DNA of 37,347 nucleotides from an uncultured Gammaproteobacteria bacterium (GCA_903942465.1 CAJAPA010000104.1:1-37347); one strand, 5' to 3'; shown: positions 9,338 to 19,640, numbered from the stretch's first letter. Notes: generated by a model not told the origin, from the letters alone. Translations and numbers: made by a program.

Positions 9338-9745
9338 TTAGTGCTGATGGCCGCAGTCGGCATCGTGTACATGGCCATGCGTCAGCCGCAGATTGACCAG
9401 ATGTGCAATGGCGATCAGGGTTCCTCCGGCGGTCATGACCATGGCATGACGAAGCAGATTGTGATGGATTTCCGGCCAGAGTATGCCCAACCAGACCAGC
9501 ACCAAGCCGGGGACCAGAAACGCCAAGGCCCGATAGACCCGATGCCGCTTGTAGCCGATCCATAGACTGAAGCCCCCCAGCAACGTCGCGAAACAGACAA
9601 ACGCCCACTCGAAACCGCCCCAGGCCAGCGCACTCAGCCCCAATGCCGGCAATACGGCAATCAAAACCGGCAGCAACGCACAATGCACGGCACAGACAAT
9701 GGATGCCGTGCTGCCGAATTTATCCAAAAACAGGCGGAAACGCAT
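9338..9745 (-). CDS. MerC domain-containing membrane protein with His-rich C-terminus
   Basis: DKFGSTASIVCAVHCALLPVLIAVLPALGL is a MerC-type motif; tail THGHVHDADCGHQH. Confidence 0.88.
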   Translation of the reverse strand: MRFRLFLDKFGSTASIVCAVHCALLPVLIAVLPALGLSALAWGGFEWAFVCFATLLGGFSLWIGYKRHRVYRALAFLVPGLVLVWLGILWPEIHHNLLRHAMVMTAGGTLIAIAHLVNLRLTHGHVHDADCGHQH

Positions 9746-9772
9746 AGGTCGGTAGGCCTTGCCAAAATCAAT

Positions 9773-9787
9773 TGTGATAGTGTAACA
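9773..9787. promoter_or_regulatory. Candidate Zur box 1
   Basis: TGTGATA-G-TGTAACA compared with the gammaproteobacterial Zur core TGTTATA-N-TATAACA (recalled): 12 of 14 positions match. Confidence 0.6.
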
Positions 9788-9799
9788 TTATTTATTAAT

Positions 9800-9814
9800 T
9801 GTTACATTATATCA
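9800..9814. promoter_or_regulatory. Candidate Zur box 2
   Basis: TGTTACA-T-TATATCA compared with TGTTATA-N-TATAACA: 12 of 14 positions match; just upstream of the TonB receptor start. Confidence 0.6.
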
Positions 9815-9831
9815 TATACTGGAGAATCCTG

Positions 9832-11805
9832 ATGTCGCGACCTTGCCCCCAGACCCTGCTTGTTTTGGCGATTTCCATGGCCTTGAGCGCCGAGGTTCTG
9901 GCCGATCCGCAATCGACGGATCCGGAAAAAACGCTGGATAAAGTCATTGTCAAAGCCGACCCGCTGGGCAATGACGTCGAAGGTCTGGTGCAGCCGGCAA
10001 CCGTCATTACCGGCGCCGATCTGGACACTAAAAAGTCCAATACCCTCGGCGAAACCGTAACCAGTATTCCCGGCGTCACTTCCAGCTATTTCGGCCCCGG
10101 CGTCGGACGGCCTGTCATCCGCGGCCAGGATGGCGCACGCGTGGCCATCCTGGCGAACGGCATGGCCAGTGATGACGTATCGAACGTCAGCCAAGACCAT
10201 GCCGTCAGCATCGAGCCGTTTCTGGCCGATCAGATCGAAGTCATCAAGGGGCCGACCAATCTGCTGTACGGAAGCGGCGCCATCGGCGGCATCGTCAACG
10301 CGGCCGACGGACGGATCGCCACTGCTCCTCTGGATGCCGGCTTGAGCGGCCGCGCCGAAACCCGTTACGACAACGGCAGCAATGGTTTCACCCAACTGCT
10401 GCGCGCAGACATCGGCGGTGATGGTTATGCACTGCATGCCGATGGTGTTTACCGCGACAACGAAGACGTTTCCGGCCCGAATGGCGACATCGCCAACAGT
10501 GCCGTGCAGACCCGGACCGGCGCCATCGGCGCTTCCCTTTTCGGTGACTGGGGCTATGCCGGCGCTTCGCTTTCCCGCTATCTGAATGAGTACGGCAACC
10601 CGGCCGAACCCGGCGATGCCATCGACCCGGGCGTGACCCTGAACATGCAACAGACGCGTTTTGAAAGCAAAGCCGGCATCAACAACCCGATCAACGGCAT
10701 CGAAATCGTGAAACTCGGTTACACCTACACCGACTATCAGCACACCGAGTTCGAGGGCAGTGACGTCGGGACGCAGTTCTTCAGCGAAGGCCACCAATTC
10801 CGTGCTGAAGGCGTTCACAGCAGTAATGAAAGCCACAAGGGCGCATTCGGCATCCAGGCCCAGAAGAAAAGCTTCGAGGCCATCGGTGCGGAAGCCTTCA
10901 TCCCCTCGACGAGCAGCCAAGGTGCCGGACTTTTCATCGTCGAACAATTCACCAAGGGCCGCATGAAAAGCGAGATCGGCGCTCGCATCGACCGCAACCA
11001 GAGTGAAGCCGATGGCTTCAACAGCCGCAGCTTCTCGCTTTACAGCCTATCGGCGGCGGGCCGTTACGCCCTGAGCGATCGCGTCGACTTCACCCTCAAC
11101 CTCGATCATGCCGAACGCTCTCCGGTGGAAGAAGAACTGTATTCAGATGGCGTCCACGCTGCAACGGCCGCCTATGAAATCGGCGATCCGGACCTGGCCA
11201 AGGAACGGGCCGACCAGATTGAAATCGGACTGCATGTACACGATGAGCGGTATGAAGCCAAAATCTCCCTGTACCGCAGCCGCTTCAAGGATTACATCTA
11301 TCTCAGCGATACCGGCCTTGAAGTCGACGACGACGGCGAATTGCTTCCGGTCCGTCAATGGCGTCAGGATGATTCCACATTCACCGGTTACGAAGCCGAA
11401 TTCATCTACAAAATCTCGGCAAACAGCTTCGATCATCAGCTCCGCCTGTTTGTCGATGGCGTCCGGGCTGAGATCGACGGCGGCGGCAACTTGCCACGCA
11501 TCCCGGCATCCCGTTACGGCGCCGGCTGGGATTGGCAGTCGGGCAAGTGGCAGGGCGGCATCGGCGTGGTCCGCAGTGACGCGCAGAACGACACGGCCGA
11601 TTATGAAACGCCGACCGACGGCTATACGCTGGTCAATGCCAACATCAACTATATCCTGCATGACGGCGACGATGCCAGCTGGGAACTGTTCCTGCAGGGC
11701 AGCAACCTCGGCAACCGCGAAGCCCGCTCGGCGACTTCGGCCATCAAGGACCTGGTGCCCCTGCCGGGCCGAGCGATCAGTGCCGGCATCCGCGTCTATT
11801 TCTGA
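9832..11805 (+). CDS. TonB-dependent receptor, ZnuD-like
   Basis: Signal peptide, plug region (LGETVTSIPGVTSSYFGPGVGRPVIRGQDGARVAILANGMASDDVSNVSQDHAVSIEPFLADQIEVIKGPTNLLYGSGAIGGIVN), C-terminal aromatic IRVYF. ATG preceded by ggag. Confidence 0.92.
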   Translation: MSRPCPQTLLVLAISMALSAEVLADPQSTDPEKTLDKVIVKADPLGNDVEGLVQPATVITGADLDTKKSNTLGETVTSIPGVTSSYFGPGVGRPVIRGQDGARVAILANGMASDDVSNVSQDHAVSIEPFLADQIEVIKGPTNLLYGSGAIGGIVNAADGRIATAPLDAGLSGRAETRYDNGSNGFTQLLRADIGGDGYALHADGVYRDNEDVSGPNGDIANSAVQTRTGAIGASLFGDWGYAGASLSRYLNEYGNPAEPGDAIDPGVTLNMQQTRFESKAGINNPINGIEIVKLGYTYTDYQHTEFEGSDVGTQFFSEGHQFRAEGVHSSNESHKGAFGIQAQKKSFEAIGAEAFIPSTSSQGAGLFIVEQFTKGRMKSEIGARIDRNQSEADGFNSRSFSLYSLSAAGRYALSDRVDFTLNLDHAERSPVEEELYSDGVHAATAAYEIGDPDLAKERADQIEIGLHVHDERYEAKISLYRSRFKDYIYLSDTGLEVDDDGELLPVRQWRQDDSTFTGYEAEFIYKISANSFDHQLRLFVDGVRAEIDGGGNLPRIPASRYGAGWDWQSGKWQGGIGVVRSDAQNDTADYETPTDGYTLVNANINYILHDGDDASWELFLQGSNLGNREARSATSAIKDLVPLPGRAISAGIRVYF

Positions 11806-11832
11806 GCTTTATTCCCGCCTAAACAATCCGAA

Positions 11833-11857
11833 CCCCGCCATGGCGGGGTTCATTTTT
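11833..11857 (+). terminator. Intrinsic terminator after TonB receptor
   Basis: gaaccccgccatggcggggttcattttt hairpin with T-rich tail. Confidence 0.75.
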
Positions 11858-11916
11858 TCCGCGCAGGCTGTCGTGCGATAATGGGGTACGCACTCAGAAA
11901 TCGACGAGGGGCCGGC

Positions 11917-12606
11917 ATGAGCCACTACACCCTGTATATCGCCAACCGCAATTATTCGTCCTGGTCGCTCCGGCCCTGGCTGTTGATGACCGAGCTGCGG
12001 ATTCCGTTCACCGAAACCCTGGTGCCGTTCGAGGAATCCAACCACGCCAATTTCAGCCGGTTTTCACCAAATGCCCGGGTGCCCTGCCTGCATGATGGCG
12101 ACACCATCATTTGGGACTCGTTGGCCATCATCGAATATCTTGCCGAATGCCATGCCGGTGTCTGGCCGCAACAGCCCGTCGCGCGGGCTTGGGCACGCTC
12201 GGCATCAGCAGAAATGCACTCCGGCTTCAGCGCATTGCGACAGCGCTGCTCGATGAACTGCGGACTGCGGCTGCGCCTGCATGCCATGACGCCGGATCTG
12301 CAAGCGGACCTCGAACGACTTGATGCACTCTGGCAGGACGGATTGACCCGCTTCGGCGGACCGTTTCTGGCCGGTTCGGATTTCAGTGCCGTGGATGCCT
12401 TTTATGCACCGGTGGCCTTCCGCATCCAGAGTTACGGCCTGCCCCTGAGCGAAGCATCATTGGCCTATGCGCAGCGCCTGTTGACACTGGTCGGCATGCG
12501 CGACTGGTACGACAAGGCATTGCTGGAGCCTTGGCGCGAAACCGGCCATGAGCGGGAAATTCTGAGCCAAGCCGCGTTGCTGGCCGATCTCAGGAATCAG
12601 CCGTAA
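11917..12606 (+). CDS. Glutathione S-transferase family protein
   Basis: MSHYTLYIANRNYSSWSLRPWLLMTELRIPFTETLV...FSPNARVPCLHDGDTIIWDSLAIIEYLAE. Confidence 0.92.
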   Translation: MSHYTLYIANRNYSSWSLRPWLLMTELRIPFTETLVPFEESNHANFSRFSPNARVPCLHDGDTIIWDSLAIIEYLAECHAGVWPQQPVARAWARSASAEMHSGFSALRQRCSMNCGLRLRLHAMTPDLQADLERLDALWQDGLTRFGGPFLAGSDFSAVDAFYAPVAFRIQSYGLPLSEASLAYAQRLLTLVGMRDWYDKALLEPWRETGHEREILSQAALLADLRNQP

Positions 12607-12690
12607 GCGGAACGATGCACAAACGGTGGATTTGCGCTAAGGTAACCCCGTTCACCCCAAACTTTGGAGCTCCATGTGGAAGAAAACACA

Positions 12691-13059
12691 GTGAAAGATC
12701 AAAACAACTGGGCCGGTGGCGTGCATTTGGCAGCAATTTTACTTGCTCTCTTAACTAGCTTAACGGCTGGAGTAGGTGGCATGATTGCTGGTGTAATTGT
12801 ATGGCTTATCAAGAAAGATGAATCGTCTTTTATTCGAAAGCATGCAGCGGCTACTTTTAATTTTCACCTCGCAATGACCTTAGCAATGGCCGCGACTTAC
12901 TTATTTGTAATTGTTACTCTCGGCATTGGTGTTTTAGTTATCTGGCCCGTATGGATTGTACTGGCTTTGGTTTGGTTTTTTTATTCAGTCAGCTCTTCAA
13001 TAAACGGCTTTAAGGGCAAGGAAAGTAGCTACCCTTTCGGCATCCCCGTGCTTAGTTGA
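12691..13059 (+). CDS. DUF4870-like small membrane protein; non-ATG start (GTG 12691 or TTG 12664)
   Basis: NNWAGGVHLAAILLALLTS...GMIAGVIVWLIKKDESSFIRKHAAATFNFHL...; ggaagaa Shine-Dalgarno-like run precedes GTG at 12691. Confidence 0.75.
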   Translation: MKDQNNWAGGVHLAAILLALLTSLTAGVGGMIAGVIVWLIKKDESSFIRKHAAATFNFHLAMTLAMAATYLFVIVTLGIGVLVIWPVWIVLALVWFFYSVSSSINGFKGKESSYPFGIPVLS

Positions 13060-13082
13060 TTAATCCAATATAGTCAATGAAC

Positions 13083-13108
13083 GACGCCGGCGAAAGCCGG
13101 CGTTTTCG
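13083..13108. terminator. Intrinsic terminator hairpin
   Basis: acgccggc-gaaa-gccggcgttttcgtt between convergent DUF4870 and zur genes. Confidence 0.7.
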
Positions 13109-13603
13109 TTATGCGGACGTATCCGCTGCCTGACAGGTCCGGCAGAGACCATGCACTTCGAGCACCTGTGCGCCCGGCGCAAACCCGAGCGCCTGTGCTT
13201 TGGCATCAAGCGATCTGGCGATGGATTCATCTTCGAGCTCAATCGCCGTCTGGCAGCGGTCGCAGATCAGGAACGGCACGGTGTGGCGGATGCTCGGATG
13301 ATGGCAGGCCACGAACGCATTGATGGACGCCAGCCGGTGGATGAAGCCGTTGCCCATCAGGAAATCCAGCGCGCGGTAAATGGTCGGCGGCGCGTTGGCA
13401 CCCACTTCCGAACGCATCTGTTCGAGCAGATCATAGGCCTTGATCGGCTTGCCGCTCTGCGCAATCAAGCGCAGCACCTGCTCCCGGATCGGGGTCAGGC
13501 GCAGGCCGCGTTCGGCACAGACGGCCTTGACGGCTTCCAGATACGCGCCGGCATCATGCACATGATGGTGCGGATGCGTACAGGCTGGCGCACCCGGGCT
13601 CAT
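13109..13603 (-). CDS. zur: Fur family transcriptional regulator, Zur-like
   Basis: [70 protein letters not shown]...[15 protein letters not shown]; His-rich N-terminus. Confidence 0.85.
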   Translation of the reverse strand: MSPGAPACTHPHHHVHDAGAYLEAVKAVCAERGLRLTPIREQVLRLIAQSGKPIKAYDLLEQMRSEVGANAPPTIYRALDFLMGNGFIHRLASINAFVACHHPSIRHTVPFLICDRCQTAIELEDESIARSLDAKAQALGFAPGAQVLEVHGLCRTCQAADTSA

Positions 13604-15006
13604 TGCGGCAGCGATCTGATGGCGGCATGCAGGCGCGCCAATGCTGTTTCCCGGCCACAGAGATAAACGGTGTGGTCGATCGACGGCGAAGCGGTCGAGC
13701 CGGTCACCGCGACACGGATGGCCGGACCGACTTTGCCCATGGCCAGGTTCAGTTCCGCCAGCGTTCCGGCAAATGCTTCATGCACGCCGCTCAACGTCCA
13801 CGCCGGCAGGGCTTCCAGCTTTGCAGTGAACACCCCGAGCGGCTCGCGCACGGCGGCAGTGAGCTGTTTGGCAGCTGCAGCAGCGTCGATGTCGGCCTCG
13901 GTCAGCGGGCAGAACCAGCATTTGGCCTTCTCGGCCATTTCCTTGAGGGTGTGCACACGGTCTCGCAGCGCCACGACCACCTCGGCCGGATCGGGGCCCT
14001 TGGAAAGATCATAGCCTGCATTTTGCAGATGCCAGACCAGATGTTTGGCCACATCCGAAGGCGTATCGGTTTTCAGATAATGCTGGTTGATCCAATTCAG
14101 TTTCGCGGGATCCAGGCGCGAGGCTTTGGCGTTCACATCCTCGATTTTGAACAGGTCGAACATTTCGGCGCGACTGAATATTTCCTGGTCGCCATGCGAC
14201 CAGCCCAGACGGACCAGATAGTTCAGCAAAGCATGCGGCAGGTAGCCGTCATCCCGGTACTGCATGACATTGGCGGCACCATGCCGCTTCGACAGCTTGG
14301 CGCCCTCCGGATCGAGAATCATCGGCATATGCGCGAAGCGCGGCATGAAATCGCCCAAGGCTTTGTAAATATTGATCTGGCGCGGCGTATTGTTGACATG
14401 GTCGTCGCCGCGGATGACGTCGGTGATACCCATGTCCAGATCGTCGACCACTACCGCGAAATTGTAAGTGGCGTAACCGTCGGAACGGAAAATCACCAGA
14501 TCATCGAGCTCGCTGTTGGAAAATTCAATGCGGCCCTTGATGCTGTCGTCCCAGGCGACCGTGCCGTCCTGCGGATTGCGGAAACGGATGACCCGGTTCG
14601 GATCGTCGCGCAACGGCGCATTGGCATCGCGATAGGCGCCGTTGTAGCGGGGTTTTTCATTCTTTTCCAGCGCTTCATTGCGCATCGCCTCGAGTTCATC
14701 CTTGCTTTCATAGGCATAGTAGGCTTTGCCTTCGGCTACCAGCCGTTGAGCCGCCTGTTTGTAGCGCTCCAGACGGTCGGTCTGATAGATCGGACCCTCG
14801 TTGTATTCGAGACCGAGCCAGTCCATCGCATGCAGGATGGCATCGACCGCCGCCTGTGTCGAGCGTTCACGGTCGGTGTCCTCGATGCGCAACACGAACA
14901 CGCCCTTGCGCCGGCGCGCTTCAAGGTAGCAATACAGTGCGGTGCGGGCGCCGCCGATGTGCAGGAAGCCGGTGGGGCTCGGGGCGAAACGGGTACGGCA
15001 GGTCAT
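13600..15006 (-). CDS. gltX: Glutamyl-tRNA synthetase
   Basis: [28 protein letters not shown]...[12 protein letters not shown]...[14 protein letters not shown]. Confidence 0.97.
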   Translation of the reverse strand: MTCRTRFAPSPTGFLHIGGARTALYCYLEARRRKGVFVLRIEDTDRERSTQAAVDAILHAMDWLGLEYNEGPIYQTDRLERYKQAAQRLVAEGKAYYAYESKDELEAMRNEALEKNEKPRYNGAYRDANAPLRDDPNRVIRFRNPQDGTVAWDDSIKGRIEFSNSELDDLVIFRSDGYATYNFAVVVDDLDMGITDVIRGDDHVNNTPRQINIYKALGDFMPRFAHMPMILDPEGAKLSKRHGAANVMQYRDDGYLPHALLNYLVRLGWSHGDQEIFSRAEMFDLFKIEDVNAKASRLDPAKLNWINQHYLKTDTPSDVAKHLVWHLQNAGYDLSKGPDPAEVVVALRDRVHTLKEMAEKAKCWFCPLTEADIDAAAAAKQLTAAVREPLGVFTAKLEALPAWTLSGVHEAFAGTLAELNLAMGKVGPAIRVAVTGSTASPSIDHTVYLCGRETALARLHAAIRSLPQ

Positions 15007-15045
15007 AGGAAGGCCAATGGATAAATCACGCTAATTTTAACGGAT

Positions 15046-16818
15046 TCAGACGCCCGCGTCAGAACGGTGCGATCGCGGCCATTCCGGCAGGGCCCTGCCC
15101 GCCTGCCAAGCTGCCGACTGCATGGCATCCAGAAGGCCCTGAACGGCCTCACGCTCGGCCAAGCCATGCACCGGAAGCGCCAGCATATCGCCCGGACCGG
15201 CCCAGAGTAGGATATCGCGCACGGCCTGGACCTCATCCAGTTGCACATGCACACTGCCGGCATCGATGCCATTCTGCAACAAGGCACTCTGCAGCAAGGC
15301 CGGCACCTCGCCCGCGGCGCGGCCGCGTTCATAGCCGGCCATTTCCTTGAGTACGACCTGGTCGGGAGCATGTTGCGCCACGGTTTCGGCCAGCTTGACG
15401 ATATCGTCGTTCTCGCGGTTTCCGGCCTGACCGAGCAGCACGGCCAGTCGGCCGCCACCCTGGAGCGCTTGGGCGATGTCCAGAAAACCGCGCAGCCCTT
15501 CCGGGTTATGCGCATAATCCATCAAAACGCGGACATCGCCGAACTGCCAGGACTGCAGTCTTCCGGGATTGTCCTTGTGGCGAAGCCCGAAGGACTGCAG
15601 GCAGGCCGCGATGGCTGACGGATCGAATCCCAGAAGTGCCGCTGCCAGCGCAGCGCCGGCGATGTTGTCGAGGTTATAGGCCGCCATGCCTCCGAAACTG
15701 AGCGGCATACTGACCACATCGCCGAAATCCTGCACCACGCCGTCCATCGCAAGCAGCAAACGGCCGTCTTCGATACCGCAGACCGGCGCACCGCCGGTAC
15801 GCTGTTCCTCCAGCATCGGATGCTGCCAATCGCGCGCAAACCAGGCCTTTGCAACCGGCCAGGCCGCACTGTGCGTCACCAGCATCGGATCGGCGGCATT
15901 CAATACCAGCACGCCACCGGGCTTCAAGCCGCGCGCCACCGACAGCTTTACCTGCGCCAGATCATCAAGACAGAACACGCCGTATTCACCGAAATGATCT
16001 TCACTGACATTGGTGACCACGGCGACATCAGCCTGGTCGGTGGCCAGACCGCGGCGCAGCAGGCCGCCGCGTGCGGTTTCCAGAATGGCGGCCTGCACTT
16101 CCGGATGTCGCAGGGTGGCACGGGCACCGGCTGGGCCCGAATAATCATCGGCTTCAATCAGTTCGCCGTTGAAGAAAAGACCATCGGTGCAGTTGTGGCC
16201 GCTGGCCAGACCGCTGGCCCGCGCCATGGCCGCCAGCAAACGGACGCTCGTGGTCTTGCCATTGGAACCGGTCACCATCGCCACCGGAAGGGGCTGTACA
16301 CCATCGGTCAATACGCCTTCCGGCACCTGAAACGCTGCACGCGGCCAAAGCCGTGTCTGTGCTCCAAAACCGATACTGATGCTGTCGTCGTCCAGCAGCA
16401 CCGGCCAGCCGACCGCCTGCGCCGCACCGATGAATTGCATCAGCACCGGCTCACGTTCAGCCGCGGCGGTTTTACGGAAAATACAGGCGGCGGCATCGGC
16501 ATCGCCGATCAGCGGAAACCCCGGAGCATGCATGTCGGTATCCATGCACACCGTGGACCAGGCCCACTCGTTGACTTCGGTCGCGGTGTAAAGCTGATCC
16601 ATCGGCGCAGTGAATGCCAAGGTAGCGCCTTTGGCATGGCATCGATGAACGAAAGCGGGTGACGGCCAGCCCAACCGACCGGCCATGCCCGTCACGGCCT
16701 GCATCCACCGGCTGCATTGAGATCCGTTAATTTCAGCAGCACGCGCCTCGAGCACCACGCCGGACGCAGCGAAGTACACATTCGGCCCGGTCAGCCGGCG
16801 TGAATCAGAGAAAGCCAT
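15046..16818 (-). CDS. Mur ligase family protein related to the cyanophycin synthetase C-terminal module; no ATP-grasp domain
   Basis: VTGSNGKTTSVRLLAAM, AAILETARGGLLRRGLATDQADVAVVTNVSEDHFGEYG, LMDYAHNPEGLRGFL, parallel to the CphA Mur-ligase module; N-terminal region MAFSDSRRLTGPNVYF... shows no CphA-like ATP-grasp motifs. Confidence 0.85.
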   Translation of the reverse strand: MAFSDSRRLTGPNVYFAASGVVLEARAAEINGSQCSRWMQAVTGMAGRLGWPSPAFVHRCHAKGATLAFTAPMDQLYTATEVNEWAWSTVCMDTDMHAPGFPLIGDADAAACIFRKTAAAEREPVLMQFIGAAQAVGWPVLLDDDSISIGFGAQTRLWPRAAFQVPEGVLTDGVQPLPVAMVTGSNGKTTSVRLLAAMARASGLASGHNCTDGLFFNGELIEADDYSGPAGARATLRHPEVQAAILETARGGLLRRGLATDQADVAVVTNVSEDHFGEYGVFCLDDLAQVKLSVARGLKPGGVLVLNAADPMLVTHSAAWPVAKAWFARDWQHPMLEEQRTGGAPVCGIEDGRLLLAMDGVVQDFGDVVSMPLSFGGMAAYNLDNIAGAALAAALLGFDPSAIAACLQSFGLRHKDNPGRLQSWQFGDVRVLMDYAHNPEGLRGFLDIAQALQGGGRLAVLLGQAGNRENDDIVKLAETVAQHAPDQVVLKEMAGYERGRAAGEVPALLQSALLQNGIDAGSVHVQLDEVQAVRDILLWAGPGDMLALPVHGLAEREAVQGLLDAMQSAAWQAGRALPEWPRSHRSDAGV

Positions 16819-16829
16819 CCGGCGGGAAC

Positions 16830-19640
16830 TCAGTCGTCCTGCTCGGGCAGAATGACGATACCGCGCTCATCGCGGGCCACCCCTTCAAACTCGGGCAGCA
16901 CGGCATCGACATTGCGGTTGAGCCAGGACTCCATGGCCGCATTGCTGTCGAGCACCTGCTTCTGTGCAGCCGCCTGCCGGCTCATTTCGCCGTCGGGATT
17001 GAATTTGGTGATCTGTTTCCAGCAACGTGCCAGTGCGTCACCGAAGATCAGCAGCAGGTCGCCGGTGGCGGCCATGCGCAGGGCACTGTCTATGGCCTGC
17101 TGTTCGTCGGGAATGACGTGGATGCGGGAATCCTCGATACCGTTGGCGCGCAGACGCGCCGCCAGCATATTCGGCACCTCGTCGCCGTCACGTCCACGCA
17201 GGCCATCATCGCGCTTGAGCACATAGGCATCGAATTTACCGCTGACGGTATCGGCGATGTCCAGAATGTCCTCGTCACGCCGGTCGCCCGGGACGGCCAG
17301 CACCACCAGACGGCGGCTCTGCACTTCCATGCGCTGCACCAGATCGGTCATTACGCCGACGGCATGGGCATTGTGCCCGTAATCCAGAATGACTTTGAAC
17401 GGGTGTTCGGAAAACACATTCATGCGGCCCGGCGCCTGGAAGAAGCTGGTATCGAAGGTACGCAGGCCCTGACGGATGGCATCCAGACTGACACCCAGCG
17501 AAAAGGCCATGGCCGCAGCGAACATCGCATTCTGTACGTTATGCATGGCCTTGCCTTCCAGCGTGGCCGGTACCAGATGCGTCCACATCAACGGGATATG
17601 GCTGCCTTTGTCGTAAAGGGTGATCATCTGGCCGTTGACGCCGGCCTCGAGCGCACAGGCGCGGCCGCCGGCACGGATGTGTTCGCGCACCAGGCTGTGG
17701 TCCGGATTCATGGTGACGTAGCAGATGACCTTGGCATCGGTGTAGCCCGACATTTTCAGGACATTGGCATCATCGGCATTCAGCACCGCGCAATCCTGGG
17801 CGACCTCTACCACGATGCGTTTGACTTCAGCCAGCTGCTCCAGGGTATCGATGCCTTTCAGCCCCAGATGATCGGCCTGCACATTGAGCACGGCACCGAC
17901 ATTGCAGTTGCGTACGCCCATGCCGGAGCGCAGCAGTCCGCCGCGCGCGGTTTCCAGCACGGCCAGGTCGATTTTCGGATCCGACAGCACCATGCGCGCC
18001 GAAACCGGGCCGGTCATGTCGCCTTCGATGGTGCGCTGCCCGTCGATGTAGACGCCGTCGGTGCTGGTCATGCCCGGCGTATAGCCGGCCATCTTGCAGA
18101 TATGCGCGAGCATGCGGCTGGTGGTGGTCTTGCCATTGGTGCCGGTGATGGCGGCGATTGGCACCCGTGCCGGCGTGCCGGCCGGAAACAGCATGTCGAT
18201 GACCGGGCCGGCTACATCGCGCGGCGTGCCTTCGCTCGGCGCCACATGCATGCGGAAGCCCGGTGCGGCATTGACCTCGCAGATGCCGCCGCCGATTTCA
18301 CGGTAGGACTCGGCGATGTTATTGCTGAGGAAGTCGACCCCGCCGACATCCAGTCCGATGGCCCGGATGGCGCGAACGGCCATGTCGCGGTTGTCCGGGT
18401 GAATGATGTCGGTGACATCGGTGGCGGTGCCCCCAGTCGACAGATTGGCGGTCGAGCGCAAAGGCACGGCACGGCCGGCTTCCGGAATCGATTCCGGCGT
18501 GAGTTCCTGACGTGCCAGCATCATGTCGGCCTGCGCATCCAGCTCGATGCGGGTCAGGACTTTTTCATGACCGACGCCGCGGCGGGGATCGGCATTGACC
18601 TGATCGACCAATTGGGCGACGGTATGCACGCCATCGCCGATCACCTGACCGGGCGTGCGCTTGGTGGCCGCCACCAATTCGCCATTGACCACCAGCAGAC
18701 GGTGATCATCGCCTTCCAGGAAGGTTTCCACGATGACCGAACGCGAGTGTTCCTTGGCGGCCTTGAAACCGAGCGCGACTTCCTCGTCGGTCTGCAGACC
18801 AATGGAGATGCCGCGGCCGTGATTGCCGTTATAGGGCTTGGTCACTACCGGAAAGCCGATTTTCTTTGCCGCCTCGATGGCGCGATCCTGATGCTGCACC
18901 AGAATCTGGCGCGGCACCGGCAGTCCGAGTCCGGCCAGGATTTTGTTGGTTTCCTCCTTGTCGGAGGCCAGCTCAACGGCGATATGCGGGGTTTTTCCGG
19001 TAATCGTGGCCTGGATGCGCTGCTGGTATTTGCCATGGCCGAGCTGGACCAGGGATTGTTCGTTTAAACGGACCCAAGGGATATTGCGATCTTCGGCGGC
19101 GCGTACAAGTGAGGCCGTGGACGGCCCCAGTGCGCGTTTCTGCGCGAAGCGGATGAATTCATCGCGGGCCTCCGGCCAGCTCCAGTCCGCCGGCACGCTG
19201 CGCACCTCCGCCAAGGCCTCCGGCAACAGCGAGCCGAGCAGTTTCAACGCCAGTTCCCCGGCCTCGATGCCTTCTTCGCGTTGAGCGTATTCATAGACCA
19301 CCGAATACACGCCCGGGCGTCCGGGAATCGAACGCGTACGCCCGAAGGTCACATCTTCGCCGGCCATGTTCTGCAGTTCGATGGCGACATGTTCGAGCAC
19401 ATGCCCCAGCCAGGTGCCTTCATCTTCCTGCATGCGCCGGATGAACCCGCCGGGTTCCTTGTAGGAACAGCCATGCTGCTTGAGTTCCGGAACCGCTGCC
19501 ACCAAGGCATCGACGAAAGCCGGGCCAAGACGACCGGTCGGCCACTGCTCGAGCACGCCGAGGTCGAGCTCGAGACGGATGACCGGAAAATGGGCGTACT
19601 GCGATGGACCTACGAAAACCGAACGAGCCGTGATGCGCAT
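16830..19640 (-). CDS. cphA: Cyanophycin synthetase
   Basis: ATP-grasp part (FPVVTKPYNGNHGRGISIGL...VIVETFLEGDDHRLLVVNGELVAATKRTPGQVIGDG) fused to Mur ligase part (ITGTNGKTTTSRMLAHI...LAVLETARGGLLRSGMGV). Confidence 0.96.
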   Translation of the reverse strand: MRITARSVFVGPSQYAHFPVIRLELDLGVLEQWPTGRLGPAFVDALVAAVPELKQHGCSYKEPGGFIRRMQEDEGTWLGHVLEHVAIELQNMAGEDVTFGRTRSIPGRPGVYSVVYEYAQREEGIEAGELALKLLGSLLPEALAEVRSVPADWSWPEARDEFIRFAQKRALGPSTASLVRAAEDRNIPWVRLNEQSLVQLGHGKYQQRIQATITGKTPHIAVELASDKEETNKILAGLGLPVPRQILVQHQDRAIEAAKKIGFPVVTKPYNGNHGRGISIGLQTDEEVALGFKAAKEHSRSVIVETFLEGDDHRLLVVNGELVAATKRTPGQVIGDGVHTVAQLVDQVNADPRRGVGHEKVLTRIELDAQADMMLARQELTPESIPEAGRAVPLRSTANLSTGGTATDVTDIIHPDNRDMAVRAIRAIGLDVGGVDFLSNNIAESYREIGGGICEVNAAPGFRMHVAPSEGTPRDVAGPVIDMLFPAGTPARVPIAAITGTNGKTTTSRMLAHICKMAGYTPGMTSTDGVYIDGQRTIEGDMTGPVSARMVLSDPKIDLAVLETARGGLLRSGMGVRNCNVGAVLNVQADHLGLKGIDTLEQLAEVKRIVVEVAQDCAVLNADDANVLKMSGYTDAKVICYVTMNPDHSLVREHIRAGGRACALEAGVNGQMITLYDKGSHIPLMWTHLVPATLEGKAMHNVQNAMFAAAMAFSLGVSLDAIRQGLRTFDTSFFQAPGRMNVFSEHPFKVILDYGHNAHAVGVMTDLVQRMEVQSRRLVVLAVPGDRRDEDILDIADTVSGKFDAYVLKRDDGLRGRDGDEVPNMLAARLRANGIEDSRIHVIPDEQQAIDSALRMAATGDLLLIFGDALARCWKQITKFNPDGEMSRQAAAQKQVLDSNAAMESWLNRNVDAVLPEFEGVARDERGIVILPEQDD

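Noticed and set aside
9338-9745. Mercury-resistance (mer) locus
   Set aside because: No merR, merT, merP or merA nearby; context is zinc-like, so the MerC domain alone does not support mercury resistance.
9802-10947. 381-aa minus ORF antisense to the TonB receptor
   Set aside because: Shadow ORF with no domain signal; it also covers the regulatory gap.
13603-15024. 473-aa plus-strand ORF antisense to gltX
   Set aside because: Shadow frame of a conserved aminoacyl-tRNA synthetase.
16800-19067. 755-aa plus-strand ORF antisense to cphA
   Set aside because: Shadow ORF of a clear cyanophycin synthetase; no recognisable domain.
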